64,000 nt of DNA from the NCBI GenBank assembly GCA_031213475.1, contig JARUPZ010000007.1, positions 9,722,458 through 9,786,457 on the forward strand, written 5' to 3'. Shown piece after piece: positions 46,501 through 55,863 of this stretch. This DNA is from Nereocystis luetkeana (taxonomy: Eukaryota; Sar; Phaeophyceae; Laminariales; Laminariaceae). Position 1 is the first letter of the stretch. Every line of letters begins with the position of its first letter. The notes beneath the pieces are model-generated. The model was not told where the DNA came from and ran no database searches. It was given only the letters and a program-made list of their open reading frames with translations. Both the position numbers and the translations under genes were made by a program.

Positions 46501-49500
46501 GGGGACACTGTTTCTCCAAAGTCGAGCTGAATACGAACATACAGCAGTTGACGCCCGCCACCCTCAAGAAATACCTGGTACCAAGTAGCGGAGTCAAGAC
46601 ATGTGGCTCGGCGATCACGAACAACCACAACGAATTTCGTGTGAGAAACACACATCAAGGTTGGGTGGGCAACAAGATAACAACCAGTCGCATAAAACAC
46701 GGTGTGTAAGAAGCCGTTTCTCCAACGTCGAGCTGTATGAAATAATACGGGTACAATATGAAAACTTGTTTGTTGCGTCTGCCCGTTCGCCCCCTATTCC
46801 GCTCGCCCGAACTTGCCCCCCCCCCCTGGCGTAGGGCCTTAGTAATGAGGAAACCTCAGTGCCAATGGAAATATGGGGCACAATCATACCATATCATATC
46901 ATATTTAGTTGTATCACATCATGGCATAGCAAAGCATATCATACATTATCATATCATAAGTGGGAGCGTTTTTACTGTAGGAAACAAAACCCAAATACGT
47001 CAGCTGTGACACCAAAAAACAAAATCTAAAACCTTTGATACTCTCGTCTTCGAAACGCAAGGTGCGTGCGTGTGTATGTGATATGTAGATACCAGGTATG
47101 ACACTTCCGTTTCTTGGTACTCGACATCTAGCCAACTCGCCTGATCTTAGCCGCCATGGATATATCAGCGTCATAAATGACGTCGAACATGTCCCTCGAC
47201 CCAGCCTCCATCATAATGGGCATCGTGGGGAGCGTGGGGTCCATAGCCACCACACGGATAATGTTCGCGTGATCCGACACACTTCGCGGCAAGGGGCAAG
47301 CCACGCAAGGCAACATCCATCGCACGAGCAGAAATGGGAAACGCGTACGTGAGGGCCGGCGTGGGCGTGGACGTGAGCGTGGCGGGTGGAGGCGGGAGTG
47401 GGGTTGGGGGTGGCGGTACGGGTGCCGGTGGAGGCGGGGGTCGGGGCGGGGGGGGGGTACAGGTGGGGGGCGTGTGCAAGAAAGAAGTGTCAATCAACAT
47501 AGTGGGCGTTGCCTCGCGTCTCAACACAAAGTGTGTCGGACCACGCCAGCATCATCCGAGTGGTGGCCATGGACCACACGCTCCCTAGCATGCTTATCAT
47601 GATAGAGGCTGGCTCCATATATATGCCAGCGTCACACATGATGTATGACGCTGGCATATCTATGGAGCCAGCCCCCATCATGATCGGCATGGTGGGGAGT
47701 GTGTGGTTCATGGTCATCACTCGGTTGATGCTGGGGTGGCCCCACACGCTTTGTGGTAAGACGCTAGGGAACATCGCCCGTAGAGAAAGGGGAAATGCGC
47801 CAAGGCGCCATAAACTGCGCATGTGGGGGCGGGGGTTACCGAGGTATGGATGGAGTTTGGGGGTGGAGGTGGGGGTAGGAGAAAGAAGTACTAGAGCTGT
47901 AACGTGGCAATCTCCGCAAACCTCCGAGGTGCATTTCTACGTATCGGTGCTACTACTGCTGTATGGTACGTAGCATGGATGCTTTAATTTAGAGCGGTGG
48001 TCAGGACAGAACGCGTGGGTGGGGGGCGATCAACCACTACACTCCTTGCGCCGCAAAGACAATAAAAGGGTATTACGGCAGAGGGCGGTTGGTTGGGTGT
48101 GCTGATTACATCACATTGAACAGGTTTCCACAAACAAGATGCGGTGATGATTTTACGACACCCACAATCATCCCTCCTTCACTCGTACGTACCACCCGAC
48201 TTTTACCAACTACACACCACCTTTCAGCAGCACACACACTACTCACTGGTACCTCTCAACGAGAAATACCCTCGCAGGAAACGCATCCTGAAACTACAGT
48301 ATAATTTCAGGGCTGCACGTCCAACATTATCTGAGGCTCCTCAATTGATTGTACTGTATACTGTATGTAGCGTAGGAGCTCTCCTCCTCGACCAAAATCT
48401 GACGAAAACAAATCAAGGTTGACAACCCCATGGCAAAAATCGGCAAGAAAGGCGCCGCGACAAATCTAAAACCATTAGGCCAAAAATGGTCACCTCTGTC
48501 TTAGGGCGAGTCCAGAGACCGGCCACACACTAAACGTAGTGCGGAACACACTCTTAGCGAAAAAGAAGGTCTATAGCCTGGGCTGGTATCCCGTATTTTT
48601 TACGAACCCTCCCAAGGCAAACTGCAGTCCCGTTGTGGGGACGAAACACTCAAATTATGAGCAGTTCGTCCCCAAAACGGGACTACAGTTTGCCTTAGAA
48701 GCGTTGATAGAGGGCCGGTATTCCGGCGTCTTAAATGACCGCCGGTAGCCCGGTTCCCCAACAGAGGGCCGGTTCTGTTACAGCGTATTCTCGTGGGACG
48801 GCTTCGTCCGATGCCATATTTACTAACTCGAAAAAAACAACAGCTGTGAGATAGAGGACTTCGTCGACACCCATCTCCGCAAGATGTGTGTGACACTTCG
48901 ATCGTGCGTACGGCGGGTTTCGTATGGCCTCATGCAGGAACTACAGTCCGCATACGTATGAGGAAGACAAAATCTGAAGCTGCAGAATTCCAAGGAGTGG
49001 GAGTGTCTATCTATAGCACGCGCACTAGACGTGGCATCCTGTGAACGCAATTTCGTTCTCATGCATATTACCATGCACGCATAAGCATACACACGCAACA
49101 GACTGGCATTGCTGCATTCGTCAAATACTTGAGGGGGAGACATGACACGTACCAAATACCAGCAGCTGCATCGATATTCTCACCTCAGTATTGTCTCCAT
49201 TTCGTTGCGGGCGGACTGCTGTTCTTCCTCACCGGCCTCCTATAGCAGTAAAGGAACGAAATAGCGAGAAACGTGGGGGGGCTATAAACGTCAAATCAGA
49301 GGCAAGACACACGCGGCATACCGCTAATACTTCACAGAACACAAAACAATATAACCTTCTATTAATAATCTATACCTGGTATATTTAATACCAAGTATAA
49401 ATACATACACGAGTGTACGTAGAAACAACGAAACCCTCACCTCGATTAGCTCCTTCACAGCATAGCGCCCGAATTCGTGCAGAACGAGGGAAACGCGTCC

Positions 49501-52500
49501 GAACTGCCCCTCGCCGAGGACCTCGTGCCATATCAGGTCCACGTTATCCTCGCACCGCGAAAGCGAGCAGTTCCGCGCGAGGTACTCCCCGGGGGCGGCC
49601 ACCTGCGGGTCGTCGAGGCCGCGCAGAATCTCGACAAGCCGGGTAGTCATGCCTAAATGCTCTTCTTTAGTCGATATCCTCACGGCGGAGACCGGCAGCG
49701 CCAAGGAGTTGCCCAGCCCCTCCTCCTCCTCCTCCTCCTCCTCTCCCTCGTCCTCGCCCTCGTCTTCCTCTTCACCTTCGCTCGATTGAAAAAGGAAGCT
49801 GTCAGCCCCCGAACTGCCGGACCGAGCACAGCCGCCACCGCCACTGTCGCCGCCGCCGCTGCCGCCGCCGTGGACACCAAAGACACCGTCGCTTTCGTAC
49901 GCGACGATCTCGGGTTCTGCTCCGATAACCTCGTCTGCTAGACTGATGGAGTGAACTACCGCCGCCGAAGACGCCGCCGAAGCCCACGACGACGGCGGGA
50001 ACGCGACCCCTAGGCTGAGCGGCGAGCTGCTTCTGCTGCTTCTGCTGCTGCTGCTGCCGCTGCTGCTGTTGCTGGACCCAATCTGCGAGAGGAAAAGCCC
50101 CAGCTCCTTCTCCTCTTCCTCATGCCCCTCCTGTTTCTCCTCGCTTACCAAGGACAGAGTCTGTAAAAACGTTGACCTCGCGGAAAACACCGGCGTCGAC
50201 GAAGCAATAGCGGGTGAGAAACCTGCCAGGGTGGAAAACTGCGCCATATTGTCGCTGTCCATCATCATTTCTGGCGCTAGCCCTGCCAGGATGGAGGACT
50301 CCACCGTGCAGTTAGTGTTAGTCGTTTCTGACGCAAATCCTGCCGGGATAAAGGACCCCGCCATGTCACCGTAGTTGTTAGTCGTTGCGGCAGGCAAACC
50401 CCCTGCTAGGATGGAGGACCCCGCCATGTCGCAACAGTTGCCCGTCGGTTCCGGCAAAGAAACTCCTGCCAGGATGGAGGACTCCGTGTCCATGTCGTTG
50501 CTGTTGTTGTCCGTCGCCGTCTCTGCTTGGGCGCGCCCGGTATTCTCTTCCTTGGCCTTGAAGCTGTTGTGCGAGGCACCAGCGGCGGCAGCGTTGACCG
50601 CGGATGGCGACGGAAGCAACAAGCACATGTCTTCTCCTTGTTGTTGTTGTTGTTGTTCTTCTTCTTCTATCACAGGGCGTGTACGGCTGCTCTGGCTGGA
50701 GGGGCGGGCCACGTGATCGTCCAAGAAACGCTGTGGGGCGAAAAGCAAAAGGGGGTGGGAAGTGTCGAATCCGAATGGAGAGGAGAGGAGAGGAGAGGAG
50801 AGGAGAAGAGAGAAAAGAAAACGTACGCGCTGAAGCCGGCAGCAATGGAGTACAACATGATCGCCTCGATTTTGGAGGTACATTCACAGACTACTGCAGA
50901 CTAAACTGGACTCTATGCTTACTGTAGTTAGGAATACGATTTCCAATTGCGTACATGTATGGGGTGTGAGTTGTATGCACTCTCCCCCTCTAGATCTGCC
51001 TCCACGTTGTGTACGGAACAATCTACTTCGGTTTGTGTGGGATAAGGTTTGCAGCAGTGACTTACATACAGTACAACAACACACACACACCTGCGTTTCC
51101 GCCGGCATGTCACAATCCGCGATGCTCCCAAAGCAACAACCCTCCGCCTCGTCAGCACGAGCGGAGTCTTCATCTTCGTCCAAAGCGAGGGACGAACAAG
51201 GCGTTTTCCACCACGGCTCGCGGAAGCCTCGCACGCTGTTCTGAAGCACCTCGTCGACGCTCCGAGAGGAGGAAGGGCGGGGCCGGGGAGAGGCGAGGCT
51301 GGGTGCGTGAGGGGAGAGGGGGCTGGGCTGGAGGCTAGCCCCCCCAGTCTCGGCGTACTCGGTGCCTGCTCCGGGGTGGCTGCTGAGCCCGAACACCATC
51401 GTCTTCTCCCTGCGCTTCGCTCGAGACCCCGTCGATGTCCGCAGGCTCTGCCTGATGGTGACCGACGTAGCATACTTGAGGGAAACAAACTGCTCCTCGG
51501 ACGTGTTGATCAAGCATGGTTGGCTCTCGAGATCATCGAGAAGACCGGGGTCGAGCTCTCCTCCTCCTGCACACGATGATCCAGCGTCGCTAAAGTGACC
51601 GCTGCCGCCCTTCTTCTTTTTCCTGTTCTTTCTCGTGTTCTTGTTCTTCAGTGAAAAAAAGCTGTACCCACCAATCGTTATTCCCTCCACTCCACGTCGG
51701 CCGGAGACCCACCACCTCCAAAAAGCCAGGAGAGCAAAGAAGATGAGCAGGAAACAGTTGGGAACCTACCAGGTGCATGGTATTGTGCCACACATACAGA
51801 CAGCCGAAGGAAACAGAGAAGGGCGCAATGGAAACGTTGAGTGAGTGAGTGAGTGCGTGAGTGAGTGAATGAGTGAGTGAGTGAGTGAATGAGTGAGTGA
51901 GTGAGTGAGTGAGTGAGTGAATGAGTGAGTGAGTGAGTGAGCGAGTGTCGCGGTGGTCATGAACGCCCGCGTGTGGACATTTGGACATACATGTCTGCTG
52001 TATTTCATCGTGAATCCGAGTGCACTACGTACAGTAGGATAAGTCCGCAAAAACACACACATGTGAGCATGCATGCCATCGAATATACAATATACCAACA
52101 TGCTACGAAAGACGCGGAACGTTTGTGTGCTATTCATATTATTACAGTATCTATATACTTCGAAGTACAAACGAAGCCAATATATTGCGGGAGGAATTTC
52201 TGTATTATGGACGTTACTCTAAACCCGTGTTTTCCCCCAGTAACGACTTACCGGTGGGAACGCAAGGCGAAGATCCTCTTTAGACCCCTTACATACAACT
52301 TTTTTTGTTGTTGCGAAATGTTTGGCGGTTTCCTGAACGAAAAATGAGGCATTCTTGTTGGGGTGGTTGAACACACGCGTCCGTGCGCGAGGCAAACTAG
52401 CTGGTGCTCACGGCGCGATTCAATGGCGCCATAAAAAATGCGGTCAGTCGTATAGGGTGAACTAAATATTTTTTGCTGAGTGCCCGTCGAACCTCATTTC

Positions 52501-53213
52501 ATCGCCCGCTGTTCTGGTATATCAGCAGTCTCTACAATAAAAAGCTATTCATAGAGTACCACTCGATAACGCTCACAACTACAAAATTACGGCTCCTATA
52601 TACATAAATGCCTGCATTTCGCATGATCGGCTAGACCATCTTCAGAGCACAGAGAAAAACTGTGCATCGAAGAAGTTCACGTCACTGCCCACTAAAATCG
52701 CAGTATTATACCGGTGTATCGTAGAGAGCTACTATTGATAATCCCTTTCGGCCTTGAGGACTGCACTCCCATCGTGGGGACAAAACCCTTGCAATAAGAG
52801 TCAGATTTAGGTACATGAGCAGCACTGCAGCACTAAACGCACCCGTCGAGAATGTGCAAGGCAATCAGTATAGACCGAAACATAACGACCGTTCGGTAAT
52901 TGATATTCATACCAAACAGTCTCCACATGTGTGGACAAAGTGATACATAATTACGTCTCGTACATGCGTATGTAAATTTTCGGATGAAAAGCACGAACAC
53001 GCATATTATATTAGCACAGAAAAGCAACCATCGAACGGGGGCGTAACAATCACGCTTCAGCGTGGACACAGCTGGTCATCAGACCTGTGCTTCCTATACG
53101 TGAAGGGCAGCACCAGTTGCCCTCACCTGCCGGTTAGAAGAGAAGCTCCCGAAGCGGGACGGGATCGAGTCCTCCTCAAGCCGCGCCTGGCGAGACCTGT
53201 CGAAGGCCAGCAT
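37431..53213 (-). CDS. Membrane-anchored protein kinase, nine exons, right copy (probably damaged at exon 5)
   Basis: Joining 53213-53127, 51765-51091, 50730-49441, 49239-49184, 47281-47132, 45956-45808, 41746-41574, 37994-37899 and 37535-37431 gives 2781 nt, or 926 residues plus TGA. Seen in order: hydrophobic segment (about 33-48), Lys-rich and Ser/Pro-rich linker, five imperfect SSILAG repeats, Ser and Glu tracts, Gly loop GEGQFGRV (660-667), Lys680, alpha-C Glu697 or 699, HRDIKAGN (772-779), DFG (797-799), PVE (819-821), Asp834 in DGDVFSF, Arg908 in RPT. Every catalytic residue of a Ser/Thr-type kinase is present. Split codons at exon joins 4/5, 5/6 and 6/7 fit. The substrate is unknown. 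The exon 5 donor is lost in this copy, so its transcript would probably read into TAG. The exon 1-2 join is the weakest. The kinase family is not resolved. Confidence 0.75.
37899..37994 (-). CDS. Kinase exon 8: C-lobe subdomain X
   Basis: 32 codons (CAVKERSMYDGSFDEIMLLP then ERLDDSVPNKSR) between acceptor CAATTTAACAG and donor CGC/GTGAGT, phase 0 on both sides. This is the variable segment between helix F and the RP motif. The preceding 3.6-kb intron contains a GGGAA microsatellite and several minisatellites. Confidence 0.85.
38040..38265. repeat. Tandem repeat around GTATGAGCACTGTGTG
   Basis: Two near-perfect copies of a 45-bp unit (GTATGAGCACTGTGTGAGTT plus TTTATTAGTAATATG) follow several shorter TTGTATGCGC copies. 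It starts about 45 bp upstream of kinase exon 8 and lies in intron 7. Confidence 0.8.
39378..39690. repeat. Compound minisatellite: 18-bp GTAGTCCAATAGGCTACT within 130-145 bp units
   Basis: The words TTCGGGGAATG...AGTGGTCA recur at about 39384, 39533 and 39657, and the intervals are filled with 18-bp copies of GTAGTCCAATAGGCTACT. Located in intron 7. Confidence 0.8.
40000..40411. repeat. GGGAA pentanucleotide microsatellite, about 80 units
   Basis: An almost pure purine strand of GGGAA for about 410 bp with single-base variants (GGGAT near 40104, GGAAA near 40393). It lies in intron 7 of the kinase (between 41573 and 37995). The 185- and 168-residue ORFs across it are repeat artefacts. Such a mirror-type homopurine tract can form triplex DNA. 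Confidence 0.95.
40915..41215. repeat. Degenerate 25-30 bp minisatellite, CTCCCAATTTCTTAAG
   Basis: About ten imperfect copies of AACTCCCAATTTCTTAAGTT separated by variable 5-10 bp, in intron 7 of the kinase. The upstream stretch (40590-40830) has shorter tandem words, ACATCTACAGAT and GATCATACA. Confidence 0.8.
41574..41746 (-). CDS. Kinase exon 7: activation segment and helix F
   Basis: 173 nt between acceptor CTTTGATAG and donor ACACG/GTGAGAG. It encodes (D)IGANTEARTGSPGYIPVENL, NSAIHAGPDGDVFSFAVVMV and YVFFRRELRENNMFAHT. GSPGYIPVE corresponds to GTxxYxAPE with PVE in place of APE; DGDVFSF holds the helix-F Asp. Of the three exon 7 copies at 41.5-43.6 kb this is the only one with open frame, acceptor and donor all intact, and the nearest to exon 8. 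Confidence 0.85.
42201..42450 (-). pseudogene. Degenerate exon 6 copy a, interrupted by an insertion
   Basis: After acceptor-like CCCTCTTGCAG the minus strand reads LLHETACGVNHMHAKGKAHR and DVKAGSISVG. Homology then stops for about 95 bp (roughly 42260-42355) and resumes as MLTAKVGEFGMAR. The inserted piece contains a dispersed motif (AAGGACTGCACTCCCA...) also seen at 3801 and 7985. The donor GTGAG has become ATTAG. It pairs with the intact exon 7 at 41574-41746 as unit a. Confidence 0.75.
42495..42671 (+). pseudogene. Degenerate exon 6 copy b, plus strand
   Basis: Following CTCTTTCGCAG, the plus strand carries frameshifted remnants of exon 6 (EPHARQQEKATGT, then LLTAKVKVADFFGTACER). It stands head-to-head with copy a about 45 bp away. 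Multiple frameshifts and loss of the GT donor mark it as dead. Confidence 0.75.
43187..43345 (+). pseudogene. Degenerate exon 7 copy b, plus strand
   Basis: After TACTTTGATAG the plus strand reads IGANTEARTGSRRYIAVENL and NSAVEAGPDGDVF, then an in-frame TAG where exon 7 has Ser. GSPGYIPVE has become GSRRYIAVE. It belongs with exon 6 copy b as an inverted E6-E7 unit and meets copy c tail-to-tail near 43345. Confidence 0.8.
43352..43524 (-). pseudogene. Exon 7 copy c, minus strand, donor lost
   Basis: Acceptor CTTTGATAG is kept and the frame is open: VGARTEASAGCSGYLPVENL, NSAIEASPDGDVFSSTVLMV, YVCFRPKLRENNML. The exon 7 donor (ACACG/GTGAGAG) is replaced by GAGAGTTAATACC at the palindrome centre. 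Its phase would fit exon 6, so it could be a relic of an alternative exon, but no usable donor is seen. Confidence 0.75.
44050..44208 (-). pseudogene. Degenerate exon 6 copy c, minus strand
   Basis: The minus strand reads MQAKGKARRDAKEGDIIVGG, then FDCQGLGFADFFAMACDEK. The catalytic HRD has become RRD and the conserved Asn (AGN) is Asp. The donor TGCG/GTGAG reads TGCG/ATGAG. It forms unit c with exon 7 copy c. Confidence 0.75.
44262..44420 (+). pseudogene. Degenerate exon 6 copy d, plus strand
   Basis: The plus strand reads EVSHMHAQEKTYRDVEAGNV and IIVGEGGE, then a stop and frameshifted remnants of the DFG region ending GCGTGCGATGACG. It is head-to-head with copy c across about 55 bp. No exon 7 follows it, so the array ends here. 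Confidence 0.7.
44689..44943 (+). CDS. Possible plus-strand exon with stop, unrecognised
   Basis: An acceptor-like CTTCTCGCAG (about 44751-44760) precedes GVCDRFSALYRQNGKVKVAN, then ITEQHCVFGKIRSRAFRFYN and a stop after TTNNEE. The last part is kept at 1-139, where the one difference I saw (GTT/GTA) is synonymous. Composition looks protein-like but no family is recognised, and it lies antisense in the kinase intron. Confidence 0.2.
   Translation: MRSLTKKWCTSALPMTSEPLASRRGVCDRFSALYRQNGKVKVANITEQHCVFGKIRSRAFRFYNVPGTTFSTLTVVEKTTNNEE
45808..45956 (-). CDS. Kinase exon 6 (right copy): catalytic loop and DFG
   Basis: Same protein as 1001-1149, with both splice sites intact. It is the only copy of exon 6 in this gene with a GT donor. 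Four degenerate copies of exon 6 lie in the 4.06-kb intron downstream and all have lost the donor. The frame joins exon 7 at 41746. Confidence 0.9.
47132..47281 (-). CDS. Kinase exon 5 (right copy) with destroyed splice donor
   Basis: Colinear with 2322-2471, but the bases around the donor differ: left copy TTCGGTAAATG, right copy TTGGCTAGATG. The invariant GT has become CT, and unspliced reading gives GTT GGC TAG at once. No other donor that would keep phase with exon 6 is visible nearby. The kinase would be cut before helix E unless an unusual site is used. Confidence 0.75.
47532..47639 (+). pseudogene. Decoy copy of kinase exon 5, plus strand (right copy)
   Basis: Counterpart of 2722-2829 in intron 4 of the right-hand gene, with the same sequence as far as I compared. 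Confidence 0.8.
47641..47748 (-). pseudogene. Decoy copy of kinase exon 5, minus strand (right copy)
   Basis: Counterpart of 2831-2938. One visible change (GTCCC to GGCCC on the plus strand) turns VWDH into VWGH, consistent with no constraint. Confidence 0.8.
48614..48696. repeat. 83-bp fold-back (right copy), one stem mismatch
   Basis: As 3801-3883, but CTGCAG in the right arm is CTACAG, leaving a mismatch in the stem. Confidence 0.85.
49184..49239 (-). CDS. Kinase exon 4 (right copy): alpha-C helix micro-exon
   Basis: Same 56 nt and splice sites as 4371-4426. The next intron (49183-47282, about 1.9 kb) contains the inverted pair of decoy exon 5 copies and a G-rich tract. Confidence 0.8.
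49441..50730 (-). CDS. Kinase exon 3 (right copy)
   Basis: Same length (430 codons) and splice sites as the left copy. Amino-acid differences cluster in the SSILAG repeats (for example SSVLAG/SSILAG, SSILAG/FSTLAG, GSDNMA/DSDNMA), while the Gly loop and Lys region are identical. Confidence 0.85.
50777..50808. repeat. GGAGA microsatellite (right copy), shortened
   Basis: About six units against about fourteen in the left copy. The flanking bases also differ (GAATCCG/AAGTCCG). The exon 3 acceptor itself is unchanged. Confidence 0.9.
51091..51765 (-). CDS. Kinase exon 2 (right copy)
   Basis: Encodes the same protein as 6318-6992, 225 codons in phase 0 on both sides. The 360-bp intron that follows ends in the short GGAGA microsatellite (50777-50808), which acts as the pyrimidine-rich stretch before exon 3. 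Confidence 0.6.
51838..51945. repeat. GTGA microsatellite (right copy)
   Basis: Same repeat, same interruptions and same length as 7064-7172, unlike the GGAGA tract, which changed length. Confidence 0.9.
53127..53213 (-). CDS. Kinase exon 1 (right copy)
   Basis: Appears identical to 8354-8440: 29 residues from ATG to a CAG/GTGAGG donor. The 1.36-kb intron that follows carries a GTGA microsatellite at 51838-51945. Confidence 0.45.
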
Positions 53214-53687
53214 ATACGGGAACATTTACATTTGCATTTACATGATATCATATGTGCGTGTTTCAACAGCAGCAGCAGGAGATCAGAAAAAGAGAGCCAA
53301 TTGAGGATAATACCGATCGCCGAACGCCAAGCAAATCGTCCTCAGAGCAGTCCATCGTGCGGACGCGTTTTTCATGACACCCCGATCGAGGAGAGACAAC
53401 GTCTATATAGCGCTGCTGCTGCACTGAGTCACGTTTAATCATCATCGTTTCGAGCCTAATTCTAGCAGCACCTCCCCCCCCCCCGACGACGCGTGCGTGT
53501 TTGGAAATCGAATAACACAGAAGAGACGTACCGGGTACGTCTGTTTGTGGTTCGAATTCCACAGCACGCTCCACGCACATACAACTCGCCCCGATCGAAC
53601 ACAGGGCGACGTCTGTCTGTATTATGCAAGAGCTTCTGCCCTAGGGCGGCAAAGAGTGCCGTTCTTCAAACGTGGTGATTCTGGGGT

Positions 53688-55863
53688 TACCCTCGACCCC
53701 AATACCGGGGGTACCGGTATCAATTCCGTACGGCCTCGATACCCTACTGAACAACCCAGTATGGTTCGGTACAACTCGATGCAGATACCCGACAGTTCGG
53801 TAGGTTTGGTGCACCCACCCCAATATACCCCGGGTACCATCATGCCCCCGACTGCGATACCGGGAGTACAGGTATTTGGTCGGTGCGCCTTCGATACCGG
53901 TACACGACACTTCTGTAAGTTCGGGATTTTTCCCATATCGGTACCCGACTCTTCGATAAATTCGGTATGCATTCGATACCGGTACGGTAAGTTCGGTATT
54001 TTTCTATTACTGGCAGCCGCCACTTCGGTCAGTTCGGAACGCCCACCGCAATGTACCCCGGGTACCGATATACCCTCCAACACCATACCGGATGTACCGG
54101 TTTTTGTTCGGTACTAGGCTCGATATCCCACCGAACACTCCGGTATGTTCGGTACCTTTGAAATATCGTTACCCGACACTCCCGTGAGTTCGGTACTTTC
54201 GACATACCGGCACCGGACACTCCCGTAAGTTCGGTATTTTTGACATAACGGCACCGGACACTTCGGTAAGTTCGGTACGCCCACCAAAAATACCCCCGGT
54301 ACCGGTATACCCTACCGAACGCTCCCTTGGAAACTTCAGTAAGTTTTGTGTGAATTCGATACCGGTACCCTGGGTACCGGTATGCCCTCGTCCGCAATGC
54401 CGGGGGTACGGGTATTTGTTCGGTATGTCCTCAGTACCATACCGAAAACTCCGGTATGATTCGGTACGAAGTCATATACCGGTACCCGATATTTCGGTAA
54501 GTTGCGATACGAACTCACTAGATATCGGTAGCCGACACTTCGGTTAGTTCGGTATGAAACCGATACCGATGCCCCAGGTACCGGCATACCCTCCACCACA
54601 ATACCGGGGGTATCGGTATTTTTTCGGTACGGCCTCAATAACATACCAAACACTCCGGTATGATTCGGAAAGTACGAATTCAATACAAGTTAATACCGGT
54701 ACCCGACATTTCGGTAAGCTCGGAACGACCTCAGTACCGGTACTCAGCATTTCCTTAGGTTCGGTACGCCGATAAAAAATACCCCGGATATCGGTTTACC
54801 CTACCGAACGTACCCTTCGGTTTTTCGACCGCGGCCTCTTCCGCAGCATGGTCTGACAGACTATTATACATGCGTATCTGAGTACCGAGTCGATGCCAGT
54901 GGAACTTTGTGTCTATCACATACATCTCACACAACAAATATAGCAGTATCGTTCTCGTACATCAGTTTTACGGTTGCACTTTCGTGCATGTTTCATCACA
55001 CACCAGGTACGTACACATCATGTGGCCATTGTTATATACTATGACGCCGCGGGCACTGGCAGGGTCTGCTCCACCGTGTACTTAGCCGCCACTGCTGCTG
55101 CTGTGTACCTGGTAAGTATACAGCCAATTGCGTTTCCCGGATCGGGGCTGAGTAATCTCAGAGCACAGGCGCGTCGAAACGGCATGTACTGACGCTTTCG
55201 TACCCAAGCAAATCGCCATACCATACAGTACAAAACCCAATATCCTGTTGAGTCCGACATGTACGTATCATAGCTCCCTGCGTTTCCCGTATCGGGGTTG
55301 AGGGCGCAATGCCGATGGCGTGGGCTCTACAGCAGTCAGCAGTACTACTGCTTGTAGCGGAAGTCGCGTTGACTCCCGATATGAGATGCTCCATTTCAAG
55401 GGTGTGTTCGTTAGGGTGCGTACCGAAGTACACCGGGCGTAGATGCCCTACCGAAGTCCTCGGTCAGGTTCGGTACGGCCTCATAACCCTACCGAACATT
55501 CCGGTAAGGTTCGGTACGGTGCGGTACGAACTTGATACCGGTACTCAACACTTCGGTGAGTTCGGTAGGACCTCAATACCGGTACCCGACACTTCTGTAA
55601 GTCCGGTACGACTGCACTTTCCGATACCCGACAATTCGGTAAGGGCATACGGCGGGTATTTACCCTATCAAAAAGCGGTTCGGTACGGCCTCCATACCCT
55701 ACCGAACATTCCGGTATGGTCCGGTACAAACTCGATAATACCGTTACCCGACCCTTTGGTAACTTTGGTACATACTCAATAATACCGGTACCCAACACTT
55801 CGATAAGTTCGGTACGCCCACCGAAAATACCCCGGGTACCGGCATACCTTACCGAACATACAC
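53688..55863. repeat. TACCGGTA-rich satellite, both blocks (right copy)
   Basis: Copy of 8915-11090 with no difference noticed. Perfect identity in a satellite that is itself highly degenerate points to very recent copying or conversion. Confidence 0.85.
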
